Assembly: GCA_963759095.1 (NCBI GenBank)
Contig: CAVWYF010000032.1
Location: forward strand, 1-64,000
Reading direction: 5' to 3'
Source of the DNA: Anderseniella sp963759095
Lineage (GTDB): Bacteria; Pseudomonadota; Alphaproteobacteria; Rhizobiales; Aestuariivirgaceae
DNA length: 64,000 bases
The notes beneath the pieces are model-generated. The model saw nothing but the letters and a program-made list of their open reading frames with translations, was not told where the DNA came from and made no database searches. Positions 1-8,188 of the stretch are shown piece after piece; the stretch's first letter is position 1; each line of letters begins with the position of its first letter. Both the position numbers and the translations under genes were made by a program.

Positions 1-124
1 TATAACTATTGGCGCCTGAAAGCGTTGGGCAAGGGTTGTTGCCACTGACTTTCCGCTCTGTCAAAAGGGACAGATAAGATTATGCTGACCGAAACAGGCA
101 GGCATGATTGTCAGGGAGAGACGC

Positions 125-1303
125 ATGTCACACACAGATGGACCAACCCGCACCCTTGAAGACCTGATGATCGGGTGGCGGCATGACTTTCATCAGCATC
201 CGGAACTCGGCTTCAACGAGCACCGGACGGCGAATAAGGTCGCTGATCTGCTGGCAAGCTTCGGTATGGAAGTTCATGCCGGGATGGGACAGACCGGCGT
301 CGTTGGTGTGCTTCAGAAAGGCAATGCAACGCGCAGCATCGGATTGCGCGCCGACATCGACGCTTTGCCGATCAGTGAGACCGGCGATGTCGCCTACAGA
401 TCGACCAATGACGGTGTGATGCACGCTTGTGGCCATGACGGGCATACATCCATGCTGCTCGGAGCTGCAAAGCACCTGGCTGAAAACGGCAACTTCAACG
501 GCCGTGTCGTATTCATCTTTCAACCCAATGAGGAATACGGACTCGGTGCTGCCGCCATGCTGGACGATGGACTGTTTGACAGGTTCGGCGTGGATGAAGT
601 GCATGGCATGCATAATATTCCGGGGATGGAAACCGGAACATTTGCGTCCAGAGCGAACGCCATAACCGCTAGTGAAAGTCTGTTCGAAATCGAAATCTCC
701 GCTCTTGGCGGGCATGCCGCGTTGCCGCACATGGGGGTCGACGCCATCATGGTCGGGTCTGAAATTGTCGGCGCGCTGCAGACCATTGTGTCGCGCAAAC
801 TCAATCCGAGCCTGAACGGAGTGGTGTCTGTCACCGAATTCGAAAGCGATGGACGGCGCAATGTCTTGCCCGGCAAAGCCATACTGCGCGGCGATGCAAG
901 GGCATTGTCACCTGAAATCAATCAGGCAACAGAGATGCATATGCGCCGGATTGTGGACGGCATCTGTGCCGCCCATGGTGTGGTCGCAACGGTGTCATAT
1001 GACACAATCTTTCCAGCCACCATCAATGCCGCAAGCGCCACCCGGTCTGCCGTTCACGCGGCACAGGCCCTGGTTGGCGGCGATGCGGTAGACGGCGATT
1101 GCCCGCCAAAACTGTTCTCGGAAGATTTTGCCCACCTCGCAGCTGCGCGTCCCGGTTGCTTCATGCTGATGGGCAACGGTACCGAGGGTGCTCATGCGAA
1201 AGCCCTGCATTCTTCCGAATATGACTTCAATGACGCGGCGCTGGTGGCAGGATCATCCTACTGGGTAACATTGGTGGAACAGCAATTGAGTGAGAGCGCA
1301 TGA
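125..1303 (+). CDS. M20-family amidohydrolase (hippurate hydrolase / N-acyl-amino-acid deacylase type)
   Basis: Cytoplasmic zinc-dependent amidohydrolase that would remove an acyl group from an N-acylated amino acid or a similar amide. Visible family motifs are CGHDGHTSML (metal-binding Cys and His), FIFQPNEEYG with the paired catalytic and metal glutamates, and GMHN. The roughly 390-residue length is usual. The ATG at 125 is preferred because AGGGAGAG ends four bases before it; an in-frame ATG at 104 has no comparable site. The stop overlaps the start of the M24-family gene by four bases (ATGA), so the two are probably translated together and act on one substrate. The true substrate cannot be read from the sequence; 'hippurate hydrolase' is a family label. 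Confidence 0.88.
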   Translation: MSHTDGPTRTLEDLMIGWRHDFHQHPELGFNEHRTANKVADLLASFGMEVHAGMGQTGVVGVLQKGNATRSIGLRADIDALPISETGDVAYRSTNDGVMHACGHDGHTSMLLGAAKHLAENGNFNGRVVFIFQPNEEYGLGAAAMLDDGLFDRFGVDEVHGMHNIPGMETGTFASRANAITASESLFEIEISALGGHAALPHMGVDAIMVGSEIVGALQTIVSRKLNPSLNGVVSVTEFESDGRRNVLPGKAILRGDARALSPEINQATEMHMRRIVDGICAAHGVVATVSYDTIFPATINAASATRSAVHAAQALVGGDAVDGDCPPKLFSEDFAHLAAARPGCFMLMGNGTEGAHAKALHSSEYDFNDAALVAGSSYWVTLVEQQLSESA

Positions 1304-2451
1304 TGTTCGAACAACGCATGCAGCAATTGCGAGACCGGTTGGGTAGGGCAGGCATTGACTGCGCCGTGATCACCGACGACGACAGCGTCTATTATCTCAC
1401 CGGCTACTACGACTATTTGCACATGGATTTCGGACGCCCGACCATTCTTGTCGTGCCGCGTGACGCTAACAGCTTGCTGATTACGCCGAGTATGGAAAAG
1501 GACATGGCTGAGGCAGCCGCAAGGGTCGACCTGATTGCCGAATGGAATGATGGCCTTGGCAATGAATGGCGCGAACAGTTACCCTCCGTATTGTCGGGAA
1601 ACGGCCGCATAGGTATCGAACCGAACCTGATGCCCGCACTCGTGCGCAATTATCTGAACAGTCTTGTCGAGCCGACTCGGCTTGTTGATGTAATGCCGGT
1701 GATTGCCGACATGCGCATGATCAAGTCTGCCGAAGAACTGCAATTGGCCCGCCATGCAGGCCAGGTAGCCATGGCGATGATGGACGCCGGACGTGGCGCC
1801 ATCGGCAACAAGGTGCCGGAGTTCGAGGTCGCACTGGCGACCTCTGCAGCAGGTACCCGCAAGGCAGCCGAACTGTTGTCGGCGCACTATGATGACAAGT
1901 GCATGTCACCCAACACTCATTTCCTGCAGATCATGGCGTCAGGCCGCGACATCACCAAACCGCACCATCGCGCCTCCACCCGGATCATGCAGCATGGCGA
2001 TCCGGTGTTCCTGTGCTTTTGCGGCATGACCAATTTTCACCGGTTCAAGCTCGGTTTTGATCGCACTTTCTGGATCGGCGAGGTTACCGACAAGAGCCAG
2101 GCGGAAGTCTATGAAGTGGCGGTTGCCAGTCAGGCGGCGGCTCTTGCGGCCTTGCGGCCCGGGGTGACGGCTGAAACCGTTCATGCCGCTTATGCCGACG
2201 TAATTCAGTCAGCGGGTCACGATTATCCTTTCCGCTGCGGACGCGCGACCGGATACAGTTTTCTGGAGAAACCGGAACTGGTGTTTGGCGACAAGACCAT
2301 TCTGCAGCCTGGCATGGTGCTGGCGGTGGATGGGTCGGTCAGCGTCGCCAAATCATTCCGCGCTCAGGTCGGCGACAGCTTTATTGTCACCGAAGACGGC
2401 TATGAGCAGATCACCGAGCATCCAAAAGCACTGGAAGATATGATCCTGTAA
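1300..2451 (+). CDS. M24-family (creatinase/aminopeptidase-P fold) hydrolase with lost metal ligands
   Basis: The protein has the N-terminal creatinase-like domain (about 1-135) and the C-terminal pita-bread domain (about 140-383). In true metallopeptidases of this family five residues bind metal. Here the first Asp region reads FLCFCGMT at 237-244 with no Asp, the GHGIG histidine region reads CGRATGYS at 313-320, and the last Glu is an Asp in VGDSF at 357-361. This pattern resembles metal-independent members such as creatinase and ectoine hydrolase rather than prolidases. It overlaps the M20 amidohydrolase by four bases, so a two-step amide breakdown is plausible. It is not the ectoine pair, because DoeB belongs to a different family from M20. 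Substrate unknown. Confidence 0.85.
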   Translation: MMFEQRMQQLRDRLGRAGIDCAVITDDDSVYYLTGYYDYLHMDFGRPTILVVPRDANSLLITPSMEKDMAEAAARVDLIAEWNDGLGNEWREQLPSVLSGNGRIGIEPNLMPALVRNYLNSLVEPTRLVDVMPVIADMRMIKSAEELQLARHAGQVAMAMMDAGRGAIGNKVPEFEVALATSAAGTRKAAELLSAHYDDKCMSPNTHFLQIMASGRDITKPHHRASTRIMQHGDPVFLCFCGMTNFHRFKLGFDRTFWIGEVTDKSQAEVYEVAVASQAAALAALRPGVTAETVHAAYADVIQSAGHDYPFRCGRATGYSFLEKPELVFGDKTILQPGMVLAVDGSVSVAKSFRAQVGDSFIVTEDGYEQITEHPKALEDMIL

Positions 2452-2549
2452 GGGGCGGTAAATCCGGGAAGGCTGAACGAGCGTCCGCATGCGGCGTGAT
2501 ATGCAACCTTTTCCCTGGTTTACCCGGCGCCCATTCGCAGCTAGAACAA

Positions 2550-2588
2550 TGCGCAGCATCGGCGTTATTATGCGCAAAAATCTGCGCA
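2550..2588. promoter_or_regulatory. three TGCGCA hexamers upstream of pccA
   Basis: The self-complementary hexamer TGCGCA occurs at 2550-2555, 2571-2576 and 2583-2588, with start-to-start spacings of 21 and 12 bases (about two and one helical turns). The last copy runs into the ribosome binding site of pccA. This could be an operator, but no regulator is recognised. Confidence 0.25.
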
Positions 2589-2597
2589 GGGGTATAA

Positions 2598-4604
2598 ATG
2601 TTCAAAAAGATACTGATAGCAAACCGGGGCGAAATCGCCTGCCGGGTGATCAAGACCGCAAAGTCCATGGGTATTGCCACGGTGGCGGTTTATTCCGATG
2701 CCGATACCCGTGCCATGCATGTGGACATGGCCGATGAGGCGATTCACATCGGCCCGCCTGCAGCGGCAGAAAGCTATTTGGTCATCGAAAAGATCATTGA
2801 TGCCTGTAAACAGACCGGTGCCGAAGCTGTTCACCCCGGTTATGGATTTTTGTCGGAAAATGCAAAGTTCGCACACGCATTGAAAGACGCAGGGCTGGTC
2901 TTTATCGGCCCCAATCCCAAGGCCATCGAGACCATGGGCGACAAGATCGAATCCAAGAAATTCGCCAATGCCGCCAAGGTCAGCACGGTTCCGGGTTATC
3001 TGGGTGAAATCCACGACCCCAAGGAGGCCGTCAAGATCGCCGATGACATCGGTTACCCGGTCATGATCAAGGCGTCTGCGGGGGGTGGTGGCAAGGGCAT
3101 GCGAATTGCCCATTCGGCGTCTGAAGTGGAGGAAGGTTTCAACTCGGCCAAATCGGAGGCCAAATCATCGTTTGGCGATGACCGCGTCTTCATCGAGAAA
3201 TTCATCGTCAATCCGCGCCATATTGAAATACAGGTGATGGGCGACAAGCACGGCAATGTCATTCATCTCGGCGAGCGCGAATGTTCGATCCAGCGCCGCA
3301 ACCAGAAGGTTATCGAAGAAGCACCGTCTCCTTTGCTGGACGAGAAGACCCGCGCCGAAATGGGGGCACAGGCAATCGCACTGGCCAAGGCTGTCGATTA
3401 TGACACCGCCGGCACGGTCGAATTCGTCGCCGGGCAGGACAAGTCCTTCTATTTTCTGGAAATGAACACGCGCCTGCAGGTGGAACATCCGGTGACCGAA
3501 CTGATCACCGGCATTGACCTGGTTGAACAGATGATCCGGTCCGCCTATGGCGAGAAACTGGCGATCACTCAGGACCAGGTGAAGCTTGACGGCTGGGCCA
3601 TTGAGAGCCGTGTCTATGCAGAAGACCCATACAGAGGCTTCCTGCCGTCAACCGGGCGTCTGACCAAGTACCGCCCACCGGCAGAAAGCCGCGATGACGA
3701 CACCGGCATCACGGTGCGCAATGATACCGGCGTCTATGAAGGTGGCGAGATATCGATCTTCTACGATCCGATGATTGCCAAGCTGTGCACCCATGCGGGC
3801 GACCGCAGTACGGCAATTTCCGCCATGTCACGGGCGCTGGATGCATTCTGCATCGACGGCATTCAGCACAACATCCCGTTTGTATCCGCCATTATGGCTC
3901 ATCCGCGCTGGCAGTCAGGCGACCTGTCGACCAGCTTCATCACCGACGAGTTCCCGGATGGTTTTCAGGGGGCCGACCTGACCGACACGGTGATGTTCAA
4001 TATCGCCACCGTTGCGGTCGTATGCGACCACGTGCTGAACCAGCGCAAACGTGAAATCTCCGGACAGATGGGCGGTCGTCCCGTTCAGTTTTCGGCCCTG
4101 CGCAGCGTCAAGATTGCGGACGACTGGGTGGATGCCGAAATCATCGGCTGTGAAGGCAAACTGTTCCGGCTGAGTGTGGCAGGCCAGGAAGCTGCAATTG
4201 AATCCCAATGGTCACCGGGCGAACCTGTGTGGCACGGCCGCATCAACGGCAACGCTGTCTCTGTCCAGGTGCGGACACAGATGAACGGCTTCCGGATGTC
4301 TCATGGCGGCTCTGAAGTTGATGCGATCGTGTATACGGCACGCGAAGCCGAACTTGTAAAACTCATGCCGGTGAAACTGCCGCCTGATACGTCAAAGAAG
4401 TTGCTGTGCCCGATGCCCGGTCTCGTGGTGTCGATAGACGTCAGCGAGGGGCAGGAAGTGAAGGCGGGTGAAAAGCTGGCCGTTGTGGAAGCCATGAAGA
4501 TGGAAAACATCCTGCGTGCCGAACGCGACGGCACGGTTCAGGTCATTCATGCCGAGGCAGGTGCAAACCTGGCGGTCGATGCGGTGATCATGGAGTTTGA
4601 ATAG
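2598..4604 (+). CDS. pccA: propionyl/acetyl-CoA carboxylase alpha subunit (biotin carboxylase + BCCP)
   Basis: ATP-dependent carboxylation of biotin for conversion of propionyl-CoA to methylmalonyl-CoA, in a complex with a beta subunit. The N-terminal biotin-carboxylase part starts MFKKILIANRGEIA and contains the glycine-rich ATP-grasp loop SAGGGGKGM and EMNTRLQVEHPV. A BT (PccA-type) linker follows. The C-terminal biotinyl domain has EAMKMEN with the biotinylated Lys at 634. The 668-residue length matches PccA rather than AccC (about 450). GCAGGGG lies just before the ATG. The pccB partner is not next to it. The 3' end overlaps the convergent lipB by 17 bases. A methylcrotonyl-CoA carboxylase alpha subunit is a less likely alternative. 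Confidence 0.92.
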   Translation: MFKKILIANRGEIACRVIKTAKSMGIATVAVYSDADTRAMHVDMADEAIHIGPPAAAESYLVIEKIIDACKQTGAEAVHPGYGFLSENAKFAHALKDAGLVFIGPNPKAIETMGDKIESKKFANAAKVSTVPGYLGEIHDPKEAVKIADDIGYPVMIKASAGGGGKGMRIAHSASEVEEGFNSAKSEAKSSFGDDRVFIEKFIVNPRHIEIQVMGDKHGNVIHLGERECSIQRRNQKVIEEAPSPLLDEKTRAEMGAQAIALAKAVDYDTAGTVEFVAGQDKSFYFLEMNTRLQVEHPVTELITGIDLVEQMIRSAYGEKLAITQDQVKLDGWAIESRVYAEDPYRGFLPSTGRLTKYRPPAESRDDDTGITVRNDTGVYEGGEISIFYDPMIAKLCTHAGDRSTAISAMSRALDAFCIDGIQHNIPFVSAIMAHPRWQSGDLSTSFITDEFPDGFQGADLTDTVMFNIATVAVVCDHVLNQRKREISGQMGGRPVQFSALRSVKIADDWVDAEIIGCEGKLFRLSVAGQEAAIESQWSPGEPVWHGRINGNAVSVQVRTQMNGFRMSHGGSEVDAIVYTAREAELVKLMPVKLPPDTSKKLLCPMPGLVVSIDVSEGQEVKAGEKLAVVEAMKMENILRAERDGTVQVIHAEAGANLAVDAVIMEFE

Positions 4605-5244
4605 GGCCGAAGACGGTTTCAAACTGCGCCTTTAATGCAATGTCTGCATCGTGCATGTCGACCGGCAACCCCAGATCCACCAGGCTGGTTACGCCGTGTT
4701 GGGTGACACCGCAGGGAATGATGCCTGAGAAATGCTCCAGGTCGGGTTCCACATTCAGGCTGATGCCGTGATATGTGACCCATTTGCGGACCCTTATGCC
4801 GATGGCGGCAATCTTGTCTTCAACATCAGCGCCTTTTTCAGGCCTGCGCACCCAGACACCGACACGATCCTCGCGCCGTTCGCCCTTTACGTTGAAGGCA
4901 TCAAGGGTCCTGATCAGCCAGTCTTCAAGTTGCGCCACGAAGCGGCGAACGTCCTGGCCACGCCTGCTGAGGTCCAGCATCACGTACGCCACCCGCTGGC
5001 CGGGACCGTGATAAGTGTACTGCCCGCCACGCCCGGTTTTATGAACCGGAAACCGGTTTGCATCGACCAGGTCTGAGGCCTCCGCAGACGTACCGGCCGT
5101 GTACAGGGCAGGGTGCTCGACCAGCCAGATCAGTTCGGGTGCCTGGCCTGCTGCAATGGCGGCCACGCGCGCTTCCATGAAGGCCTCTGCAGCGGGATAA
5201 TCCACAAGGCTCGCTTTCCACCCGCCATTCAACCGGCGACACAT
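4588..5244 (-). CDS. lipB: octanoyl-[ACP]-protein N-octanoyltransferase
   Basis: Transfers octanoate from acyl carrier protein to lipoyl domains, the first step of lipoate synthesis in the cytosol. Family motifs are present: KTGRGGQYTYHGPGQ at 69-83, the catalytic lysine in EDKIAAIGIR (Lys144) and the catalytic cysteine in GIIPCGV (Cys178). The 218-residue length is normal. The last codons overlap pccA in the opposite orientation, so the two genes terminate into each other. The start at 5244 gives the expected N-terminus, but no strong ribosome binding site decides it. Confidence 0.93.
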   Translation of the reverse strand: MCRRLNGGWKASLVDYPAAEAFMEARVAAIAAGQAPELIWLVEHPALYTAGTSAEASDLVDANRFPVHKTGRGGQYTYHGPGQRVAYVMLDLSRRGQDVRRFVAQLEDWLIRTLDAFNVKGERREDRVGVWVRRPEKGADVEDKIAAIGIRVRKWVTYHGISLNVEPDLEHFSGIIPCGVTQHGVTSLVDLGLPVDMHDADIALKAQFETVFGPIQTP

Positions 5245-5407
5245 TGGCCAAGCTCGGCGCTGTCGATGGCAAGGCTGTCACGACTGTACTCATGGGCGAC
5301 TGTTTACGACAAACGGCGTCCGGTTCCAATGTCTGTGTTTTGAGGGCTTGATTTGGCCTCGCGGCACTGTTACACGCTGCATCCATCCTACCTGTCTTTG
5401 ACGATTT

Positions 5408-5494
5408 GCGGTCGTGGCGGAATTGGTAGACGCGCAGCGTTGAGGTCGCTGTGGGGTAACACCCGTGGAAGTTCGAGTCTTCTCGACCGCACCA
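5408..5494 (+). tRNA. tRNA-Leu (anticodon GAG)
   Basis: An 87-base cloverleaf. The acceptor stem pairs GCGGTCG (5408-5414) with CGACCGC (5484-5490), followed by A and an encoded CCA (5492-5494). The anticodon arm pairs CAGCG with CGCTG around the loop TTGAGGT, giving anticodon GAG at 5442-5444, which reads CUC/CUU leucine codons. A long variable arm (GTGGGGTAACACCCGTGG region) marks a class II tRNA, and GTTCGAGTC forms the T loop. Confidence 0.96.
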
Positions 5495-5657
5495 ATCTGT
5501 TCAGATAAAATCTAGCGCTGAGATATCATCGCCAACCGGCATGATGTTTCACCTGCATAAGTTCCAGCCGCATTACCCAAGGGTATTCACAACGCTCACC
5601 AACTAGACCAGTATCGCCTGCCGGGAATGCAGACACATGTCTGGTTGGGAGGCGGCT

Positions 5658-7850
5658 GTGTTAAAGACACTGAACAGGACAAATGTCAGTCGATTGCTGG
5701 CTTTGCTATTGCTGTTGCTGATGGTCGCATTGCGTGTCGTTGATCCGGCACCGCTGGAGACACTGCGGCTCAAGACGTTTGACCTGTACCAGATAGCCCT
5801 GGCGCCGAAGCCGACGCCGCAGCAGGTCATTATCGTCGACATCGATGAGAAGAGCCTCGATGAACTGGGCCAGTGGCCGTGGCCGCGCTCCACGCTGGCG
5901 AAGATTATCGACAAGGTCGGCCAGGCCGGTGCCGTCGCCGTTGGTCTCGATATCCTGTTTCCCGAACATGACCGGATGTCGCCAGCAAACATGGCCGGTA
6001 TTGTGGAGGCCTATGACAAGGACACCGCTGCCCGCTTGCGGACAATGAAGTCCAATGACGAGGTGTTTGCCGATGCCATGACCCGCACCCGCGTCGTGCT
6101 GGGGCAGTCGGGTTATCACAGGGAACTCAAGCAGTGGCACGCCGGTGAACTGAAGCAGTCTCCCATCGCCATGCTCGGACCCGACCCGCAGGCGTTCCTG
6201 GACACCTATCCCGGCATGGTCAGGAACGTGCCTGAACTGGAAGCAAAGGCTCAAGGGCGAGGCATGGTTTCGCTGCGCCCGGAAACCGATGGCGTGGTTC
6301 GCAAAATGCCCCTGGTGATGATGGCCCAGGGCAAGATGCTGCCGTCTCTCAGCCTGGAATTGCTGCGGGTGGCAACAGGTCAGTCAACCATTCTGATCAG
6401 GTCGGGCGATGCCGGCGTGAACTCCCTGGTGCTGGCCGGCGTTGCCATGCCGACTGACAGGAATGCCAAGGCGTGGCTGCATTTTCACCCCCACAATCAA
6501 CAGATATTCGTTTCGGCGGCGGACCTGCTGGCTGACCGGGTCAACGCGGATGTCTTCAAGGGCCGCATAGTCCTGCTGGGTGCGTCTGCGACCGGACTGT
6601 TTGATTTGAAGGCCACACCCGTAGAAGCCGCAATGCCCGGCGTGGAGGCCCATGCGCAACTCATCAATGCCATCTTGAGCAAGACCCTGTTGCAGCGCCC
6701 TGCCTGGGCCAATGGCATGGAGGTCAGCCTGGCCCTGTTGATCGGGCTGGGGCTTATCGGTCTGCTGCCGCGGTTCGGCGCCATGATCACCGTGTTCGCA
6801 GGCGGCCTCGTGGCCGCGCTGGTGTTGGGCGCGTCCTGGTGGGCATTTACCCAGAAGGCCCTGATTTTTGACTATGCATTCCCCCTGATGGCGTCACTGG
6901 CGGTGACCGGTGTCCTGATCGTTCTGGGGTATCTGCAGGAAGAGATAGACAGACGCCGCATTCGCACGGCGTTCGGACAGTACCTGTCCCAGGACATGGT
7001 GGCGCAGTTGACCGAGGATCCCGACAAGCTGATCCTGGGTGGCGAAACCAAGGATATGAGCATTCTGTTTTCCGACGTGCGCGGTTTCACCACGATCTCG
7101 GAACAATACAAGTCCAATCCGCAAGGCCTGACCATGCTGATCAATTCGCTGCTCACACCATTGTCCGAGGCCGTGGTGGCGCACAAGGGCACCATCGACA
7201 AGTATATGGGCGACAACATCATGGCGTTCTGGAACGCGCCGCTGGCCGATGACGACCATGCCTTCAACGCATGCTGTGCCGCGCTGGACATGACCAGACG
7301 CCTCGGCCTGCTCAATGAGGAACGCGTGGCAGCTGGAGACGTTGCCCTGGAAATCGGTGTCGGGATCAATACCGGTGAATGCGTTGTCGGCAATATGGGG
7401 TCTGATTTCCGATTCGATTACACCGTGTTGGGCGATGCGGTTAACCTGTCTGCGCGGCTCGAGGGACAGACAAAATCCTACGGCACCAAGATTATCATCG
7501 GCCGGCAAACGGCTGAAGCAGTACAAGACCGGCTGGCCGTACTGCAGATCGATCGCGTCCGTGTAAAGGGCAAGCAGGAACCTGAAGACATTTTTGCTTT
7601 GCTGGGAGACAGCGAAATGGCGGCGACCGATAACTTCCAGACCCTCGCCAAAGACCATGGCGTGATGCTGGAAGCCTATTACGAGCAACGTTGGGACGAT
7701 GTCGGAAAACTTGCCAAAAAGTGTGTTGGCAAGGCTGAGCAACTCGATTTTGATGAGTTTTACAGAATTTATGCGGACCGGGCGGCGGAGTTTTCAGCCG
7801 AGCCACCCGGCAAGGATTGGGACGGGGTCAACGACATTCTTGAAAAGTAG
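5658..7850 (+). CDS. CHASE2-domain class III adenylate cyclase
   Basis: Membrane cyclase that would make cAMP in response to a signal sensed outside the inner membrane. Numbering here is from an in-frame ATG at 5637: membrane segment 19-36, CHASE2 sensor about 40-345, three membrane segments about 361-431, cyclase domain about 470-640. Metal aspartates are D480 (FSDVRGF) and D526 (KYMGDN). K522 and T596 occupy the base-selecting positions and favour ATP. N603 and R607 are the transition-state residues. A GTG at 5658 is the better start because TGGGAGG lies five bases upstream, while 5637 has only a weak site. It is co-oriented with the type I secretion locus about 340 bases downstream. A guanylate cyclase is unlikely. 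Confidence 0.9.
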   Translation: MLKTLNRTNVSRLLALLLLLLMVALRVVDPAPLETLRLKTFDLYQIALAPKPTPQQVIIVDIDEKSLDELGQWPWPRSTLAKIIDKVGQAGAVAVGLDILFPEHDRMSPANMAGIVEAYDKDTAARLRTMKSNDEVFADAMTRTRVVLGQSGYHRELKQWHAGELKQSPIAMLGPDPQAFLDTYPGMVRNVPELEAKAQGRGMVSLRPETDGVVRKMPLVMMAQGKMLPSLSLELLRVATGQSTILIRSGDAGVNSLVLAGVAMPTDRNAKAWLHFHPHNQQIFVSAADLLADRVNADVFKGRIVLLGASATGLFDLKATPVEAAMPGVEAHAQLINAILSKTLLQRPAWANGMEVSLALLIGLGLIGLLPRFGAMITVFAGGLVAALVLGASWWAFTQKALIFDYAFPLMASLAVTGVLIVLGYLQEEIDRRRIRTAFGQYLSQDMVAQLTEDPDKLILGGETKDMSILFSDVRGFTTISEQYKSNPQGLTMLINSLLTPLSEAVVAHKGTIDKYMGDNIMAFWNAPLADDDHAFNACCAALDMTRRLGLLNEERVAAGDVALEIGVGINTGECVVGNMGSDFRFDYTVLGDAVNLSARLEGQTKSYGTKIIIGRQTAEAVQDRLAVLQIDRVRVKGKQEPEDIFALLGDSEMAATDNFQTLAKDHGVMLEAYYEQRWDDVGKLAKKCVGKAEQLDFDEFYRIYADRAAEFSAEPPGKDWDGVNDILEK

Positions 7851-8188
7851 AGAGGAAACGGGTCGAAAATCCGGCCAAACCTAACGAAGTCTGTGGTTTT
7901 TCACACAGTAGCGATGTCTGTACACTGATATATGATATTGAAAGTTAACGCTAATTAGTTGACGTAGCGGCCAACTCACTTGATTGATCCGCCCGATTGT
8001 GTGCATCATGGCGAGTGTCCAGGCTTTTATGGGGTGGATTTAAGGCACAAACGGACTTGGTTCCCTGGCTGGTTTCGCAGCTGTTTCGCTGCGGACCAAT
8101 GACAGGGAGACCAACGTGGTCACAAGTGAAGGAAACTTACTGAGCGACAGAGGTTTGTTTTTTTACTAAGGCGGAGTGCTGAGGGGCA
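7851..8188 (+). other. 338-base leader between the cyclase and tolC genes
   Basis: No gene is seen here. It holds the structured segment at 8057-8114 listed separately and, presumably, the promoter of the secretion operon. No promoter hexamers stand out clearly. Confidence 0.5.
8057..8114 (+). ncRNA. nested hairpin in the leader of the secretion operon (unassigned)
   Basis: The outer stem pairs 8057-8067 (TTGGT then TCCCTG) with 8103-8114 (CAGGGA, one bulged G, ACCAA). The inner stem pairs GGT at 8071-8073 with ACC at 8095-8097 and TCGCAGC at 8075-8081 with GCTGCGG at 8088-8094, closed by a six-base loop. It lies about 75 bases before the tolC start. It could be a regulatory RNA leader, an attenuator or a DNA palindrome. 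It does not match a riboswitch class I recognise. Confidence 0.35.

Noticed and set aside
5408..5657. tRNA-Leu as an attachment site for a genomic island
   Set aside because: No repeat of the tRNA 3' end and no integrase were seen downstream; the following genes look chromosomal.
6894..7742. A 282-codon minus-strand open frame
   Set aside because: Antisense to the cyclase domain, which has all catalytic residues on the plus strand.
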